A stretch of 22,194 nucleotides of DNA, taken from the NCBI GenBank assembly GCA_003557965.1, contig PWND01000008.1:1-22194 (forward strand), written 5' to 3'. The first letter of the stretch is position 1. Every line of letters begins with the position of its first letter. Both the position numbers and the translations under genes were made by a program. This DNA is from Bacteroidales bacterium. GTDB taxonomy: Bacteria > Bacteroidota > Bacteroidia > Bacteroidales > UBA7960. Below are positions 8,990 to 16,320 of this stretch, piece after piece. The notes under the pieces are model-generated. The model searched no databases. It was given only the letters and a program-made list of their open reading frames with translations, and was not told the origin of the DNA.

Positions 8990-8997
8990 CAAAAATA
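8990..8997 (-). promoter_or_regulatory. Weak candidate -7 element for the thioredoxin-like gene
   Basis: On the minus strand this reads TATTTTTG (TAnnTTTG), about 57 bases before the ATG of the thioredoxin-like gene. A TTTG lies 15 bases further upstream (9013-9016 on the plus strand as CAAA), slightly closer than the usual -33 spacing. The surrounding 8933-9171 region is a divergent intergenic stretch of about 240 very AT-rich bases and shows no open frame or strong hairpin. Confidence 0.3.
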
Positions 8998-9137
8998 AGG
9001 CAAATATGTTGACAAATATTAATTAATTACAGTTTTTTTGTTAATTAAAAATGTTTCTTTAGTTTTTGAGAATAGAATCAGGCCATTTTGTTATAGACAA
9101 TAGTGTATTATCCTGATGTAGTTTTGTCAATTAAGAT

Positions 9138-9145
9138 TAACTTTG
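9138..9145 (+). promoter_or_regulatory. Candidate -7 element for the ABC permease gene
   Basis: TAACTTTG matches TAnnTTTG and lies 26 bases before the GTG start of the permease gene, so a leader would be very short. A TTTG occurs 11 bases upstream (9123-9126), too close for a standard -33 element, so support comes only from the -7 match and its position. Confidence 0.3.
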
Positions 9146-9171
9146 CCTGAAACTTATTAACTTTCTATGCT

Positions 9172-10395
9172 GTGTTTTATAAAAGAGCTTCAAATAAACC
9201 TTTGTCACCTGCAAAAATTAGTTGGCAAAAATTTCTGTCAAGCAAGGTAGCAGTAATTTCTTTAGGTTGGATAATATTAAACATTATTGTTGCAATATTA
9301 GGATACCTTATCACTCCTGATTCAACACCTTTTGCGAACAGGCAGCAGCTTGAAATACGAACAGAAAAACCCGGATTTCGTGTAAAAAGTTTGTTTGTTA
9401 CCAAAAACCAAAGCCCTCAATCATCAAATATATTTCAGAAGATGCTTTTTGGCGAATCGCCAAATGAATCAATTTACCCGATACATTCAATAGAAATTGA
9501 AAATGATGAAGCTATTGTATATTCTTATTCCGGCAATGATGATATCCCCGGACAAATGAGGGTGTTTAATCTTGCAGATATTGTTTATGCTTTAGATACT
9601 GAAAAAAAGCCTGTAAAAATTGCAGATAGCTTGAAGTTTACTTTATATGATGGAACAAAAATGGTTCAACATATTGATGATTTGAAAGCTGAAGTGAAGA
9701 ACAGGCATATATGTGAGCAATTTTTTATATTGGGGACTGACCAGTTTGGGAGGGACTTATTAAGCCAATTGCTTGTAGGAACACGTGTTTCGTTATCTGT
9801 TGGCTTTATTGCAGTGATGATCTCACTTATTATAGGGGTAAGCCTGGGTAGCCTGGCAGGGTTTTTCAGAGGTAAAGTTGATGATTTCATCGTTTGGCTT
9901 ATTAATGTTGTTTGGTCTTTGCCAACATTAATTGTTGTTATAGCGATTACTTTTGCAATCGGGAAAGGCTTTTGGCAAGTATTTGTGGCAGTAGGTTTAA
10001 CAATGTGGGTTGAAGTAGCCAGGGTTACAAGAGGCCAGATTATCAGCTTGAGAGAAAAGGAATTTGTTGAATCTGCCAGGGCATTAGGAATTGGAGCTTA
10101 CAGGATAATAACAAAACACATCCTCCCAAATATATACGGGCCATTGATAATAATTTCTGCTGCAAATTTTGCATCAGCAATATTGATTGAATCTGGTTTG
10201 AGCTTTTTGGGAATGGGAGTGCAACCGCCAATACCTTCATGGGGAAGCATGATAAAGGAAAATTATGGGTATATAATACTCGATAAAGCATACCTGGCGA
10301 TTCTACCGGGCTTGTTTATAATGCTAATGGTGCTGTCGTTTTTAATGGCTGGAAATAGTTTAAGAGACGCTCTTGATAAAACCTACACTAATTAA
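9172..10395 (+). CDS. ABC transporter permease, OppC/DppC (peptide/nickel) type
   Basis: A 407-residue inner-membrane permease. It has one N-terminal membrane helix (~26-48) preceded by the ISWQKF-type leader of OppC proteins and followed by a large extracytoplasmic insert (~50-180). The permease core starts at GTDQFGRDLLSQLLVGTRVS (188-207). The EAA loop that contacts the ATPase is near 299-320 (EFVESARALGIGAYR and on to ILPN), then SGLSFLGMGVQPPIPSWG (341-358). The insert makes it longer than OppC of proteobacteria (~300), as usual for Bacteroidota homologues. It would pair with an OppB-type permease and OppD/F ATPases to import oligopeptides or similar solutes. None of these partners is in the window, so it is a solitary permease gene. 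The start is GTG: a TGA lies eight codons upstream and the nearby ATG at 9167 is out of frame. Its stop codon overlaps the convergent phosphatase gene. Confidence 0.88.
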   Translation: MFYKRASNKPLSPAKISWQKFLSSKVAVISLGWIILNIIVAILGYLITPDSTPFANRQQLEIRTEKPGFRVKSLFVTKNQSPQSSNIFQKMLFGESPNESIYPIHSIEIENDEAIVYSYSGNDDIPGQMRVFNLADIVYALDTEKKPVKIADSLKFTLYDGTKMVQHIDDLKAEVKNRHICEQFFILGTDQFGRDLLSQLLVGTRVSLSVGFIAVMISLIIGVSLGSLAGFFRGKVDDFIVWLINVVWSLPTLIVVIAITFAIGKGFWQVFVAVGLTMWVEVARVTRGQIISLREKEFVESARALGIGAYRIITKHILPNIYGPLIIISAANFASAILIESGLSFLGMGVQPPIPSWGSMIKENYGYIILDKAYLAILPGLFIMLMVLSFLMAGNSLRDALDKTYTN

Positions 10396-11930
10396 TCTGA
10401 TACCCGGAATGCAGTAAATAATGCATCATCAGTTTGAATTTCTGACCTTTTGTGTTTTTTAAACATGCTTAAAACTATACTTTTTATATTGTCAAGGTTA
10501 TCTTCACAATTATTACTTAAAAATTCCTTGATTTTTGAATATCCAATTTTTTCATTTTTATAGTTCATCTGGTCAGTTATACCATCTGTAAACAAAAAAC
10601 ATGTGAAGGGCTTTTTTAATTCAATATCATGTTCAGAAAACATAGAGCGTTTTTTCCGTTTCATAGCTCCTGCGGAATTTTTATCCCCTTTTATTTCTTT
10701 GATAACACCACTCATTTGCAGCATTAGAGGCCTTTTTGCGCTGCTGAAAGAAAGAGTATTAAAGTTTTTGTCGAAACGACAAACAGCAATATCAATACTT
10801 TCGGATACTTGCAGTTGCTCAGATTCTTGCGTTTTGAATGTTTTAAGCATATTTTCGTGCAACTCATACAAAAGCTCTGAAGAATTTATTGCTTCTCTTT
10901 CTTTAACAGCTTTATTTAATAAAATCATACCAATAACTGACACAAAAGCGCCGGGGACTCCGTGGCCTGTGCAGTCAGCAACTGATAAATAATAATAGTC
11001 ATGACTTTCATAAAACCAAATAAAATCCCCGCTAACAATATTTTTGGGCAAATGAAGCAGGGTAAATTCTTTAAAAATTGATTTAAGATTTTGCTCTGAT
11101 GCCATTATGGAACTTTGAATATCCTGGGCAAAAAATATACTTTCGGTAATTTTTTCTTTGTTGTTGTTTAACTCATCAAGCTTTTCCTTGTAAAGAATAT
11201 TTTTGGCATTTATTTCTTCTTTTTGTTTTTCGATGATTTTTATTTGGTTCATCAACTCATTATTAATCTCTTTTAGCTGCTCTTTTTGATATACAAGTAA
11301 TTTATGTTGCGATTCAATTAAGTTGTTTTTATTTAGTAGTTCTTTGTTTGCCTTTTTTTTATCATTATTAATCTTTGCCAGAATTAACACAGATATTAAC
11401 AAAACAATAAAGCACACAGATGCCAGTATTATCATTTTTCTGCTTTGGCTTATTAACATTGCCTTAATTTCATTTTCTAAAAATAATATTTCTCTTTCTT
11501 TGCGGGTTTCTTCCAACTGATATAGTTCTTTAACTTTAACAAGCTGCTCCTGTCGTAAGCCGGAAAAAACAGAGTCGTTAAGGCCTTTTATTTTCTTTTT
11601 CGTTGTAAGTGCTTCTTTAAAATTATTATCTCTAATTTGGAAATCTGATATTTGTTCATGAGCAATTATCTTTAGCGCATAGCAGTTAACATTTTTTGCC
11701 ATACTTAAAGCTTTATTTGCTACCAGGTATGCTTGGCCGGGATTGTATTTGTAAATGCTATCTGCCTGTTTTAGCTTATTAATGACCCGGGTACTGTCCG
11801 GGCAAGCTTCTAACTTGATTTCCGGAAAATCAATATCATTGGCAATGCTTTTTTTATTTAATGCAACAATAATAAAAATTAATGCTGTTATGTAAGCTGT
11901 AATATTATATAGCTGTTTATTAAGTTGCAT
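10392..11930 (-). CDS. Membrane SpoIIE/PP2C-type protein phosphatase (SiaA-like role)
   Basis: A 512-residue protein. An N-terminal membrane segment or signal (~9-27) precedes a short extracytoplasmic part with TPR-like helices (~45-160). A membrane helix follows (~165-187), then a long coiled coil (~190-265), then the SpoIIE-type PP2C phosphatase domain (~270-510). Metal ligands are intact: Asp302 in VSGDF, Asp319 in VADCTGHGVPGAF, Asp449 in FTDG, and Asp501/502 in QTDDA. It should be an active Ser/Thr phosphatase. As last gene of an operon with SiaB- and SiaC-like proteins, its likely substrate is the phosphorylated SiaC-like protein, as SiaA acts in Pseudomonas; this is inference by context. 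It starts at ATG 13 bases after the pseudophosphatase gene. Its stop shares bases with the permease stop on the other strand. Confidence 0.88.
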   Translation of the reverse strand: MQLNKQLYNITAYITALIFIIVALNKKSIANDIDFPEIKLEACPDSTRVINKLKQADSIYKYNPGQAYLVANKALSMAKNVNCYALKIIAHEQISDFQIRDNNFKEALTTKKKIKGLNDSVFSGLRQEQLVKVKELYQLEETRKEREILFLENEIKAMLISQSRKMIILASVCFIVLLISVLILAKINNDKKKANKELLNKNNLIESQHKLLVYQKEQLKEINNELMNQIKIIEKQKEEINAKNILYKEKLDELNNNKEKITESIFFAQDIQSSIMASEQNLKSIFKEFTLLHLPKNIVSGDFIWFYESHDYYYLSVADCTGHGVPGAFVSVIGMILLNKAVKEREAINSSELLYELHENMLKTFKTQESEQLQVSESIDIAVCRFDKNFNTLSFSSAKRPLMLQMSGVIKEIKGDKNSAGAMKRKKRSMFSEHDIELKKPFTCFLFTDGITDQMNYKNEKIGYSKIKEFLSNNCEDNLDNIKSIVLSMFKKHKRSEIQTDDALFTAFRVSD

Positions 11931-11943
11931 ATACTTATATATT

Positions 11944-14094
11944 TTACTTTACAGTGGTACCGATTACTAAAAGCTTGTTTTTCTCTTTGTCAGATATATC
12001 AGTAGAGTTAAGCAAATCGGTTATAATTTCTTTATTACTACGTTTATTATCTTTCAAATATTTATTTATTACATCTGTTTCTTTGGATGTGGACTTTATA
12101 AGGATAGATTTTGCACTTTGGTTAAAAACCCAAATCCTGTCACCTTTCGAAATATTTGCCCTGGAGCTTAAAAAGCCTTCATTACTGTTTGATGGTAATT
12201 CTTTAATTTCACCATCATTATCAGAAATATAAACTGGCAGTTTTTTGCAATAATACTCTATCTCTTTTGAGCAGCTGTCTGTTTTGCTAATAAATATGCC
12301 GCAGTTATCAAATGAAAAAGAACTTTTAGCGGCTGCTGTTTTTAGTGTTTCAGAAATTGAACCGGTAATTTCAGAGCATATTTCACCCGGGCTGCTTATG
12401 TTTTGTTCTATTACAATTTTATTTAATAAAGTATTAACCATAACACACCAGAACGCGCCGCTAATACTCTGTGCCGGGGCATCAAAAACAGCAATATATA
12501 ATTGCCCGTTATTTTTGTATAACCAGTAGGAGCTATCAGTCAGATAATCCTGGTTTTGAGGAAAAACGTGGATGTCATTTTCTTCAGTAATAATATTTGA
12601 ATTTTGGCTTAATGTGCTTTGCAATTTTGCTGCATATCTCAAACTGCTTTCTATTTCATTTTTTTGCTTGTTTGTAGTTTCGATTGAGTCCAACAATTCA
12701 TTAGATTTCAGCTTAAGAGTCTCACTTTGCCTGTTAGCTTCACTTTTTTTCTCTTTTAGCTTTTTGTTTAAAGCCGTAAGTTCTTCTTTTTTATATAATA
12801 AATCCTCCCTGTAGTTTAAAATTTTGTTGTTCTGTTCATTGATTTTATTATAGACCCTGGCTCTGCTTTTAACTTTAAGCAGAATTAGAATAAAAAACGT
12901 AAAGAATATAATGACCAAACCTAAGACTGAAAAGAATATTATTCTTACTCTGGACAACTCTAAACTTCCGGCTTCGCTTTTTTTCTTAAGCAAATCAACT
13001 ATTAATTCTTCTTGCCTGGCCTCATGTGCAGTTTTAATTTCTTGTAGTTTGTTTGTTTGTTCAATGTTATATATACTATCACTAACAGTAACAAACTTAT
13101 CGTAGTAAACTAAAGCTTTTTTGTATTTGCTAAGGTTTTCTTTTGTTTCAGAGAGCTTTAAGTAGCTTAATCTTTTTAGCGGCAAAGAACCTAAGTCTTT
13201 TGCTATGTTAAGACTTTTTTGAAAATAGTAATATGCTTCTTCAAACTGGCCTGTTTGTTCATTTACAAATCCAATATTGAAAATGGTATTGCCAAATCCC
13301 TGCATATTACCTGCTTTTCGTCTTGCTTCGGCAGATTCTTTAAAATACTCCAAAGCTTTTGCGTAATTGTTTTCACCATAAAAAATAATTGCTTTGTTAT
13401 TTAAAACATTGGCTATGCCGTCAAGATTATTAGCTTTTTTATAATAATAATATGAATTGTCATGATGGAATAGTGCTTTTTCCAAATCACCCATTCTGCG
13501 GTAAACTACTGCAATATTGTTAGAGTAATCGGCAAAAGCAGATGGCGCACTTACCTTTTTGCCAATAGAAATAGCTTTGGAATAATACTCAAGTGCATTA
13601 TCAAGTTTTTTATCAAGGAAGTATGACATCCCAACATGATTATAACACATAGCAATTTTTGCACTATCATTTATTTCATAAAAGCCTTCTAATGCATAAA
13701 TGTATTTTTTTATTGCGTCAGCATATTCTCCTTTGTTTTGATGAACATTTCCAACCACTACTTTTAATTCAAGATATTCTTTCAATAAGCCTGTGTTTTT
13801 AGCTGCTTCAGCATTTAGGTTACAGTAAACAAAAGCACTGTCATAGTCAACAAATCTCCAGTAATTGCAAATATCCTTTAATACTTTAAACCTTCCACTT
13901 GGGGAAATGCTCCTGGTAAGTTCAAAATTAAGGGAGTCAATATCTAATTTTGTAAAATCGGATGGGGTTTTGTGTGCTAAAAATATAAATTGTAGAATAA
14001 AAAGAAATTTAAAAAAGAGGCTTGGTTTTATATGAAAACAGCCTCTTTTATATACTTTGCAAGAAGATATTAAATTACTTTTTTTCTGTTGCAT
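11944..14094 (-). CDS. TPR membrane protein with degenerate SpoIIE/PP2C domain (probable pseudophosphatase)
   Basis: 716 residues from the ATG at 14094; a TTG three bases earlier is the alternative. A hydrophobic N terminus (~26-41) precedes five to six tetratricopeptide repeats (~105-340, for example YNHVGMSYFLDKKLDNALEY), then a membrane helix (~384-408), a coiled coil (~410-485) and a SpoIIE-shaped domain (~500-716). The order matches the next gene, and the phosphatase parts align (ISGAF with VPGAF, LLNKIV with LLNKAV). The catalytic acids mostly do not: Ser521 replaces Asp302 of the neighbour, Asp538 is kept, AQS (541-543) replaces GHG, Gln659 replaces Asp449, and Asn706/Lys707 replace the final Asp pair. 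It is unlikely to bind the two metals. A regulatory or receptor role over the active neighbour or the SiaC-like protein is inference. Its first 20 bases overlap the preceding gene. Confidence 0.82.
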   Translation of the reverse strand: MQQKKSNLISSCKVYKRGCFHIKPSLFFKFLFILQFIFLAHKTPSDFTKLDIDSLNFELTRSISPSGRFKVLKDICNYWRFVDYDSAFVYCNLNAEAAKNTGLLKEYLELKVVVGNVHQNKGEYADAIKKYIYALEGFYEINDSAKIAMCYNHVGMSYFLDKKLDNALEYYSKAISIGKKVSAPSAFADYSNNIAVVYRRMGDLEKALFHHDNSYYYYKKANNLDGIANVLNNKAIIFYGENNYAKALEYFKESAEARRKAGNMQGFGNTIFNIGFVNEQTGQFEEAYYYFQKSLNIAKDLGSLPLKRLSYLKLSETKENLSKYKKALVYYDKFVTVSDSIYNIEQTNKLQEIKTAHEARQEELIVDLLKKKSEAGSLELSRVRIIFFSVLGLVIIFFTFFILILLKVKSRARVYNKINEQNNKILNYREDLLYKKEELTALNKKLKEKKSEANRQSETLKLKSNELLDSIETTNKQKNEIESSLRYAAKLQSTLSQNSNIITEENDIHVFPQNQDYLTDSSYWLYKNNGQLYIAVFDAPAQSISGAFWCVMVNTLLNKIVIEQNISSPGEICSEITGSISETLKTAAAKSSFSFDNCGIFISKTDSCSKEIEYYCKKLPVYISDNDGEIKELPSNSNEGFLSSRANISKGDRIWVFNQSAKSILIKSTSKETDVINKYLKDNKRSNKEIITDLLNSTDISDKEKNKLLVIGTTVK

Positions 14095-14407
14095 CAATAT
14101 AATGCATTAATATTGAATTTAACTCTTTAACATTTTTCTCACTTTCTGAAAGTTTATCATTAAGCTTTTCAATTTCTTCTCTCGCCTTTACTAACTTACT
14201 TTGTGTTTTATCGCCGATCCTGGTCATTTTTACAGTATCGTTCAACAAAGATGAGTAGGCATTAATTAAATCCGCAAATTCAATTTTTAGTTGATCAAGG
14301 TTAACATCTTTGTTCTCTAATACTTGATAGCACTTGTCAATTCTGTTAAATTCAGGCTTATAAATTTGCTTGAACCTTTCTCTGTCTTCATTTTTTTTTG
14401 TCATCAT
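14075..14407 (-). CDS. Small coiled-coil protein resembling a cyclase stalk; function unknown
   Basis: 110 highly charged, mostly helical residues with no signal peptide or membrane segment. Two adjacent ATGs could serve as start. Residues ~47-83 follow the pattern Y-x2-LL-x2-T-x2-(L/M)TRIGDKTQ-x2-L-x2-A, then EEIEKLN. I associate this pattern with signalling helices ahead of GGDEF and adenylate/guanylate cyclase domains. Here the helix ends at residue 110 with no catalytic domain. It sits directly after the SiaC-like gene (10-base gap), and its end overlaps the next gene by 20 bases. In Pseudomonas, SiaC works by binding the stalk of the diguanylate cyclase SiaD, so this protein could be a stand-alone docking partner for the SiaC-like protein. 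That is inference; no enzymatic motif is visible. Confidence 0.75.
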   Translation of the reverse strand: MMTKKNEDRERFKQIYKPEFNRIDKCYQVLENKDVNLDQLKIEFADLINAYSSLLNDTVKMTRIGDKTQSKLVKAREEIEKLNDKLSESEKNVKELNSILMHYIDATEKK

Positions 14408-14417
14408 TAGTGTTTTT

Positions 14418-14792
14418 TTAGGATGCTATATATTCATGTGGTAAGTCAAGCTCAATAAACAACTCTTCTCCACTTTCCAAAATGTCATCATCATCTTCCT
14501 GGTATATCCAGTTAACCTTTACTTTTCCTCCATCTTTATGGAAGTTTTCCAATATTTCCAATAATATTAAAAAACATTTTGAAGTACTTGTATTGAAATA
14601 AGTAATTTCAAAACTGAATTCCATTGGTTTTTTTTGAGTTTCAATATACTCATTAATCCAATCAATCAGTGTTTGATAAAACTCTACTGAGTTTTCGGGA
14701 TAACTTGATCCTGAAATTTTTAAAACTCCGCTATCTGCTAAGAATTCTACCTTCGGGGTGTATTTTGTTGCTTCAAGAATTAAGTCTTTCAT
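14418..14792 (-). CDS. siaC: SiaC-like regulatory phosphoprotein (DUF1987)
   Basis: A 124-residue protein of the DUF1987/SiaC family. The diagnostic segment is FEITYFNTSTSK at 61-72, in which Thr68 corresponds to the threonine phosphorylated by SiaB and dephosphorylated by SiaA in Pseudomonas aeruginosa. The start (EATKYTPKVEF) and the hydrophobic helix after the phosphosite (CFLILLEILENFHKDG) fit the STAS-like fold. Its tail is acidic (QEDDDD near 99-103). The gene lies 37 bases after the SiaB-like kinase gene and 10 bases before the coiled-coil gene. By homology it is a phospho-switch that binds an output protein only when unphosphorylated. The output partner here is unknown, since no diguanylate cyclase is present. 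Confidence 0.88.
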   Translation of the reverse strand: MKDLILEATKYTPKVEFLADSGVLKISGSSYPENSVEFYQTLIDWINEYIETQKKPMEFSFEITYFNTSTSKCFLILLEILENFHKDGGKVKVNWIYQEDDDDILESGEELFIELDLPHEYIAS

Positions 14793-14829
14793 AGTGTTAT
14801 TGTTATTATTATGTTGTTTTATAATTGTT

Positions 14830-15396
14830 TTAGTTTTGATTCTGTCCTATACTAACTTTTAAAAGAAAATAATGATTATTTTCGTCGTTTTCGAGCGGAA
14901 TAAAATCAAATTCCATAGGTGCGTTAGTTTTTCTTACTATGTCAATTAATCCTAAACCTGCTCCCTTGCTTCCTTCTTCTGTTTTCAAACGTCGTCTGAT
15001 AACATATAATTGTTTTAGTTCGTCTTTTGTCATTTTATTAATCAGCCGGCATTTTTCACTTAAAAGTTCTTTTTGTTTTTTCCCAACCATATTCTTTGAG
15101 ATAATCTCGTAATTGTTTTTGCTTTTTAAAAGAACTATATTTCCAACGCCAAACTCACTGCCGTCTTCATTTTTGAATTTTTCAGCTGAATAGTGCAGGA
15201 TATTTTGTGTTATTTCTATAAAAACAGCAAAAATCCTGTTTACTATTTGTTGACTGCAGTGATAAGACAATTCGCCCCGCACAGTTTCACCTAAGCTTAC
15301 AATTAAATCCTGCGACAAAACTCCGTTAAAGGCAAATACAACTTCGGAGCCATTTACCGGATAAAAAACGGAGTTAAGGTGTAGTTTATTCTCCAT
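14830..15396 (-). CDS. siaB: SiaB-like protein kinase (HATPase fold, DUF6272 type)
   Basis: 188 residues from the ATG at 15396; a GTG at 15402 would add two residues. The N-terminal ~45 residues are followed by a GHKL-type ATP-binding fold: the N-box IEITQNILHYS with Glu61 and Asn65, and the glycine-rich lid GSKGAGLGLIDIVRK starting at 142. There is no phosphoacceptor His domain, as expected for an anti-sigma-like Ser/Thr kinase and not for a histidine kinase. In the SiaABC pathway this enzyme phosphorylates a threonine of SiaC. The SiaC-like gene is next in the operon, supporting that assignment. It is the first gene of the five-gene minus-strand operon, preceded by a 138-152 base AT-rich gap with a candidate promoter. 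Confidence 0.85.
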   Translation of the reverse strand: MENKLHLNSVFYPVNGSEVVFAFNGVLSQDLIVSLGETVRGELSYHCSQQIVNRIFAVFIEITQNILHYSAEKFKNEDGSEFGVGNIVLLKSKNNYEIISKNMVGKKQKELLSEKCRLINKMTKDELKQLYVIRRRLKTEEGSKGAGLGLIDIVRKTNAPMEFDFIPLENDENNHYFLLKVSIGQNQN

Positions 15397-15438
15397 AATC
15401 ACTATTATAAAGTGGCAGGAATAAAAATTTATAAAACT

Positions 15439-15456
15439 TTATAAGCTTACTTATAA
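15439..15456. repeat. 7-base dyad at the head of the siaB-like operon
   Basis: TTATAAG and CTTATAA flank the 4-base spacer CTTA. The dyad lies just downstream of the candidate -7 element on the minus strand, at about the expected transcription start and ~43 bases before the kinase ATG. It could be an operator or a 5' leader hairpin. The region is so AT-rich that chance is a real alternative. Confidence 0.3.
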
Positions 15457-15459
15457 TTT

Positions 15460-15467
15460 CAAAAATA
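15460..15467 (-). promoter_or_regulatory. Candidate -7 element for the siaBC-phosphatase operon
   Basis: On the minus strand this reads TATTTTTG (TAnnTTTG), 64-71 bases upstream of the kinase ATG. No clear TTTG is found at -33. The rest of 15403-15540 is almost pure A/T and contains no open frame. Confidence 0.35.
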
Positions 15468-15540
15468 ATAGAATTATTTTAATTAATATAATAAAAAATG
15501 CTTTTTTAATGTAAAATCTTAAATTATCAACATTTTATTG

Positions 15541-16182
15541 CTAAGATCTGTCATTTAATAATGGTACAAATCTGAAATATCCACAGTCATTAATATCAAG
15601 GCTGCCATCTTTAAGTTTAATAATTTTTTGCATTTTCTGAGTGTCGGCAGCGCCTACAGGAATTACCATAATACCGCCTGGCTTAAGTTGTTTTAAAAGG
15701 CCTTCAGGCACGTAGGGGGCTGCTGCTGTTACAAGAATTCTGTCATAAGGGGCAAAAGCCGGCAAACCTTTATAACCATCACCATAAAACATTTTTGGGA
15801 AATAATTCATTTGCTCCAAAAGGACTTTGGTTTTATTGTATAAAGACTTAATTCTTTCAACAGTATAAACTCTTGCTCCCATTTCAATCAGGATGCAAGC
15901 CTGGTATCCACTCCCTGTACCAATTTCCAGAACTTTATTGCCTTTTTCAACTTCCAGCAGTTCAGTTTGAAAAGCAACAGTATATGGCTGGCTAATGGTT
16001 TGCCCCGATCCAATAGGGAACGGCTTGTCCTGGTATGCGAATTCAAGAAATGATGAGTCCATAAAAAAGTGTCTTGGAACATTGTTGAGGGCACTTAAAA
16101 CGTTCTCATCTTTAATCCCTTTATTTCTGACTTCTTCAACAAGTTTTTTTCTTAATCCTTTGTGCTTAAAAGTATCTTTCAC
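15541..16182 (-). CDS. pcm: Protein-L-isoaspartate (D-aspartate) O-methyltransferase
   Basis: 213 residues, the normal length for the family. It transfers a methyl group from S-adenosylmethionine to isoaspartyl residues of damaged proteins, starting their repair to aspartate in the cytoplasm. Visible motifs are the PCMT substrate loop GSGQTISQPYTVA (58-70), the SAM-binding motif I LEIGTGSGYQ (85-94), the acidic residue at the end of strand 2 (VYTVER, 105-110), and KPGGIMVIPVG (167-177). The start is GTG: a TAA lies five codons upstream with no ATG between. It is a single gene on this strand, set back 138 bases from the siaB-like start and divergent from the oxidoreductase gene. Confidence 0.95.
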   Translation of the reverse strand: MKDTFKHKGLRKKLVEEVRNKGIKDENVLSALNNVPRHFFMDSSFLEFAYQDKPFPIGSGQTISQPYTVAFQTELLEVEKGNKVLEIGTGSGYQACILIEMGARVYTVERIKSLYNKTKVLLEQMNYFPKMFYGDGYKGLPAFAPYDRILVTAAAPYVPEGLLKQLKPGGIMVIPVGAADTQKMQKIIKLKDGSLDINDCGYFRFVPLLNDRS

Positions 16183-16241
16183 TATATTAAAAAGTTAAGC
16201 AAGTACATAATTAGTTTTTGTTTTATAATAATTACAAAGTA

Positions 16242-16258
16242 CGAAATTAATAATTTCG
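16242..16258. promoter_or_regulatory. Perfect 7-3-7 dyad between pcm and the oxidoreductase gene
   Basis: CGAAATT-AAT-AATTTCG is a perfect 17-base dyad in the 138-base divergent gap. Its right arm overlaps the position expected for the -33 element of the promoter driving the oxidoreductase (TTTC at 16254-16257, 18 bases before TACATTTG). It could be the operator of a dimeric repressor. No regulator is encoded next to it. Confidence 0.4.
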
Positions 16259-16275
16259 ATAACCATAAAAAATTT

Positions 16276-16283
16276 TACATTTG
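16276..16283 (+). promoter_or_regulatory. Candidate Bacteroidota promoter (-7) for the Gfo/Idh/MocA gene
   Basis: TACATTTG matches TAnnTTTG exactly, 37 bases before the TTG start. A near-match to the -33 box (TTTC) lies 18 bases upstream and falls inside the dyad described separately. This is the best-supported promoter in the window. Confidence 0.5.
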
Positions 16284-16320
16284 CAAATAAAAAAAATTAT
16301 TAACATAAAAGAACAGTAAA

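Noticed and set aside
9009..9014. TTGACA as a sigma-70-type -35 box upstream of the permease
   Set aside because: No TATAAT-like box follows at 16-18 bases, and the TAnnTTTG type of promoter fits the rest of the window better.
10603..10992. A 129-codon open frame on the plus strand opposite the SpoIIE phosphatase gene
   Set aside because: It is fully antisense to a well-supported coding region, has no recognisable domain, and its composition reflects the complementary strand.
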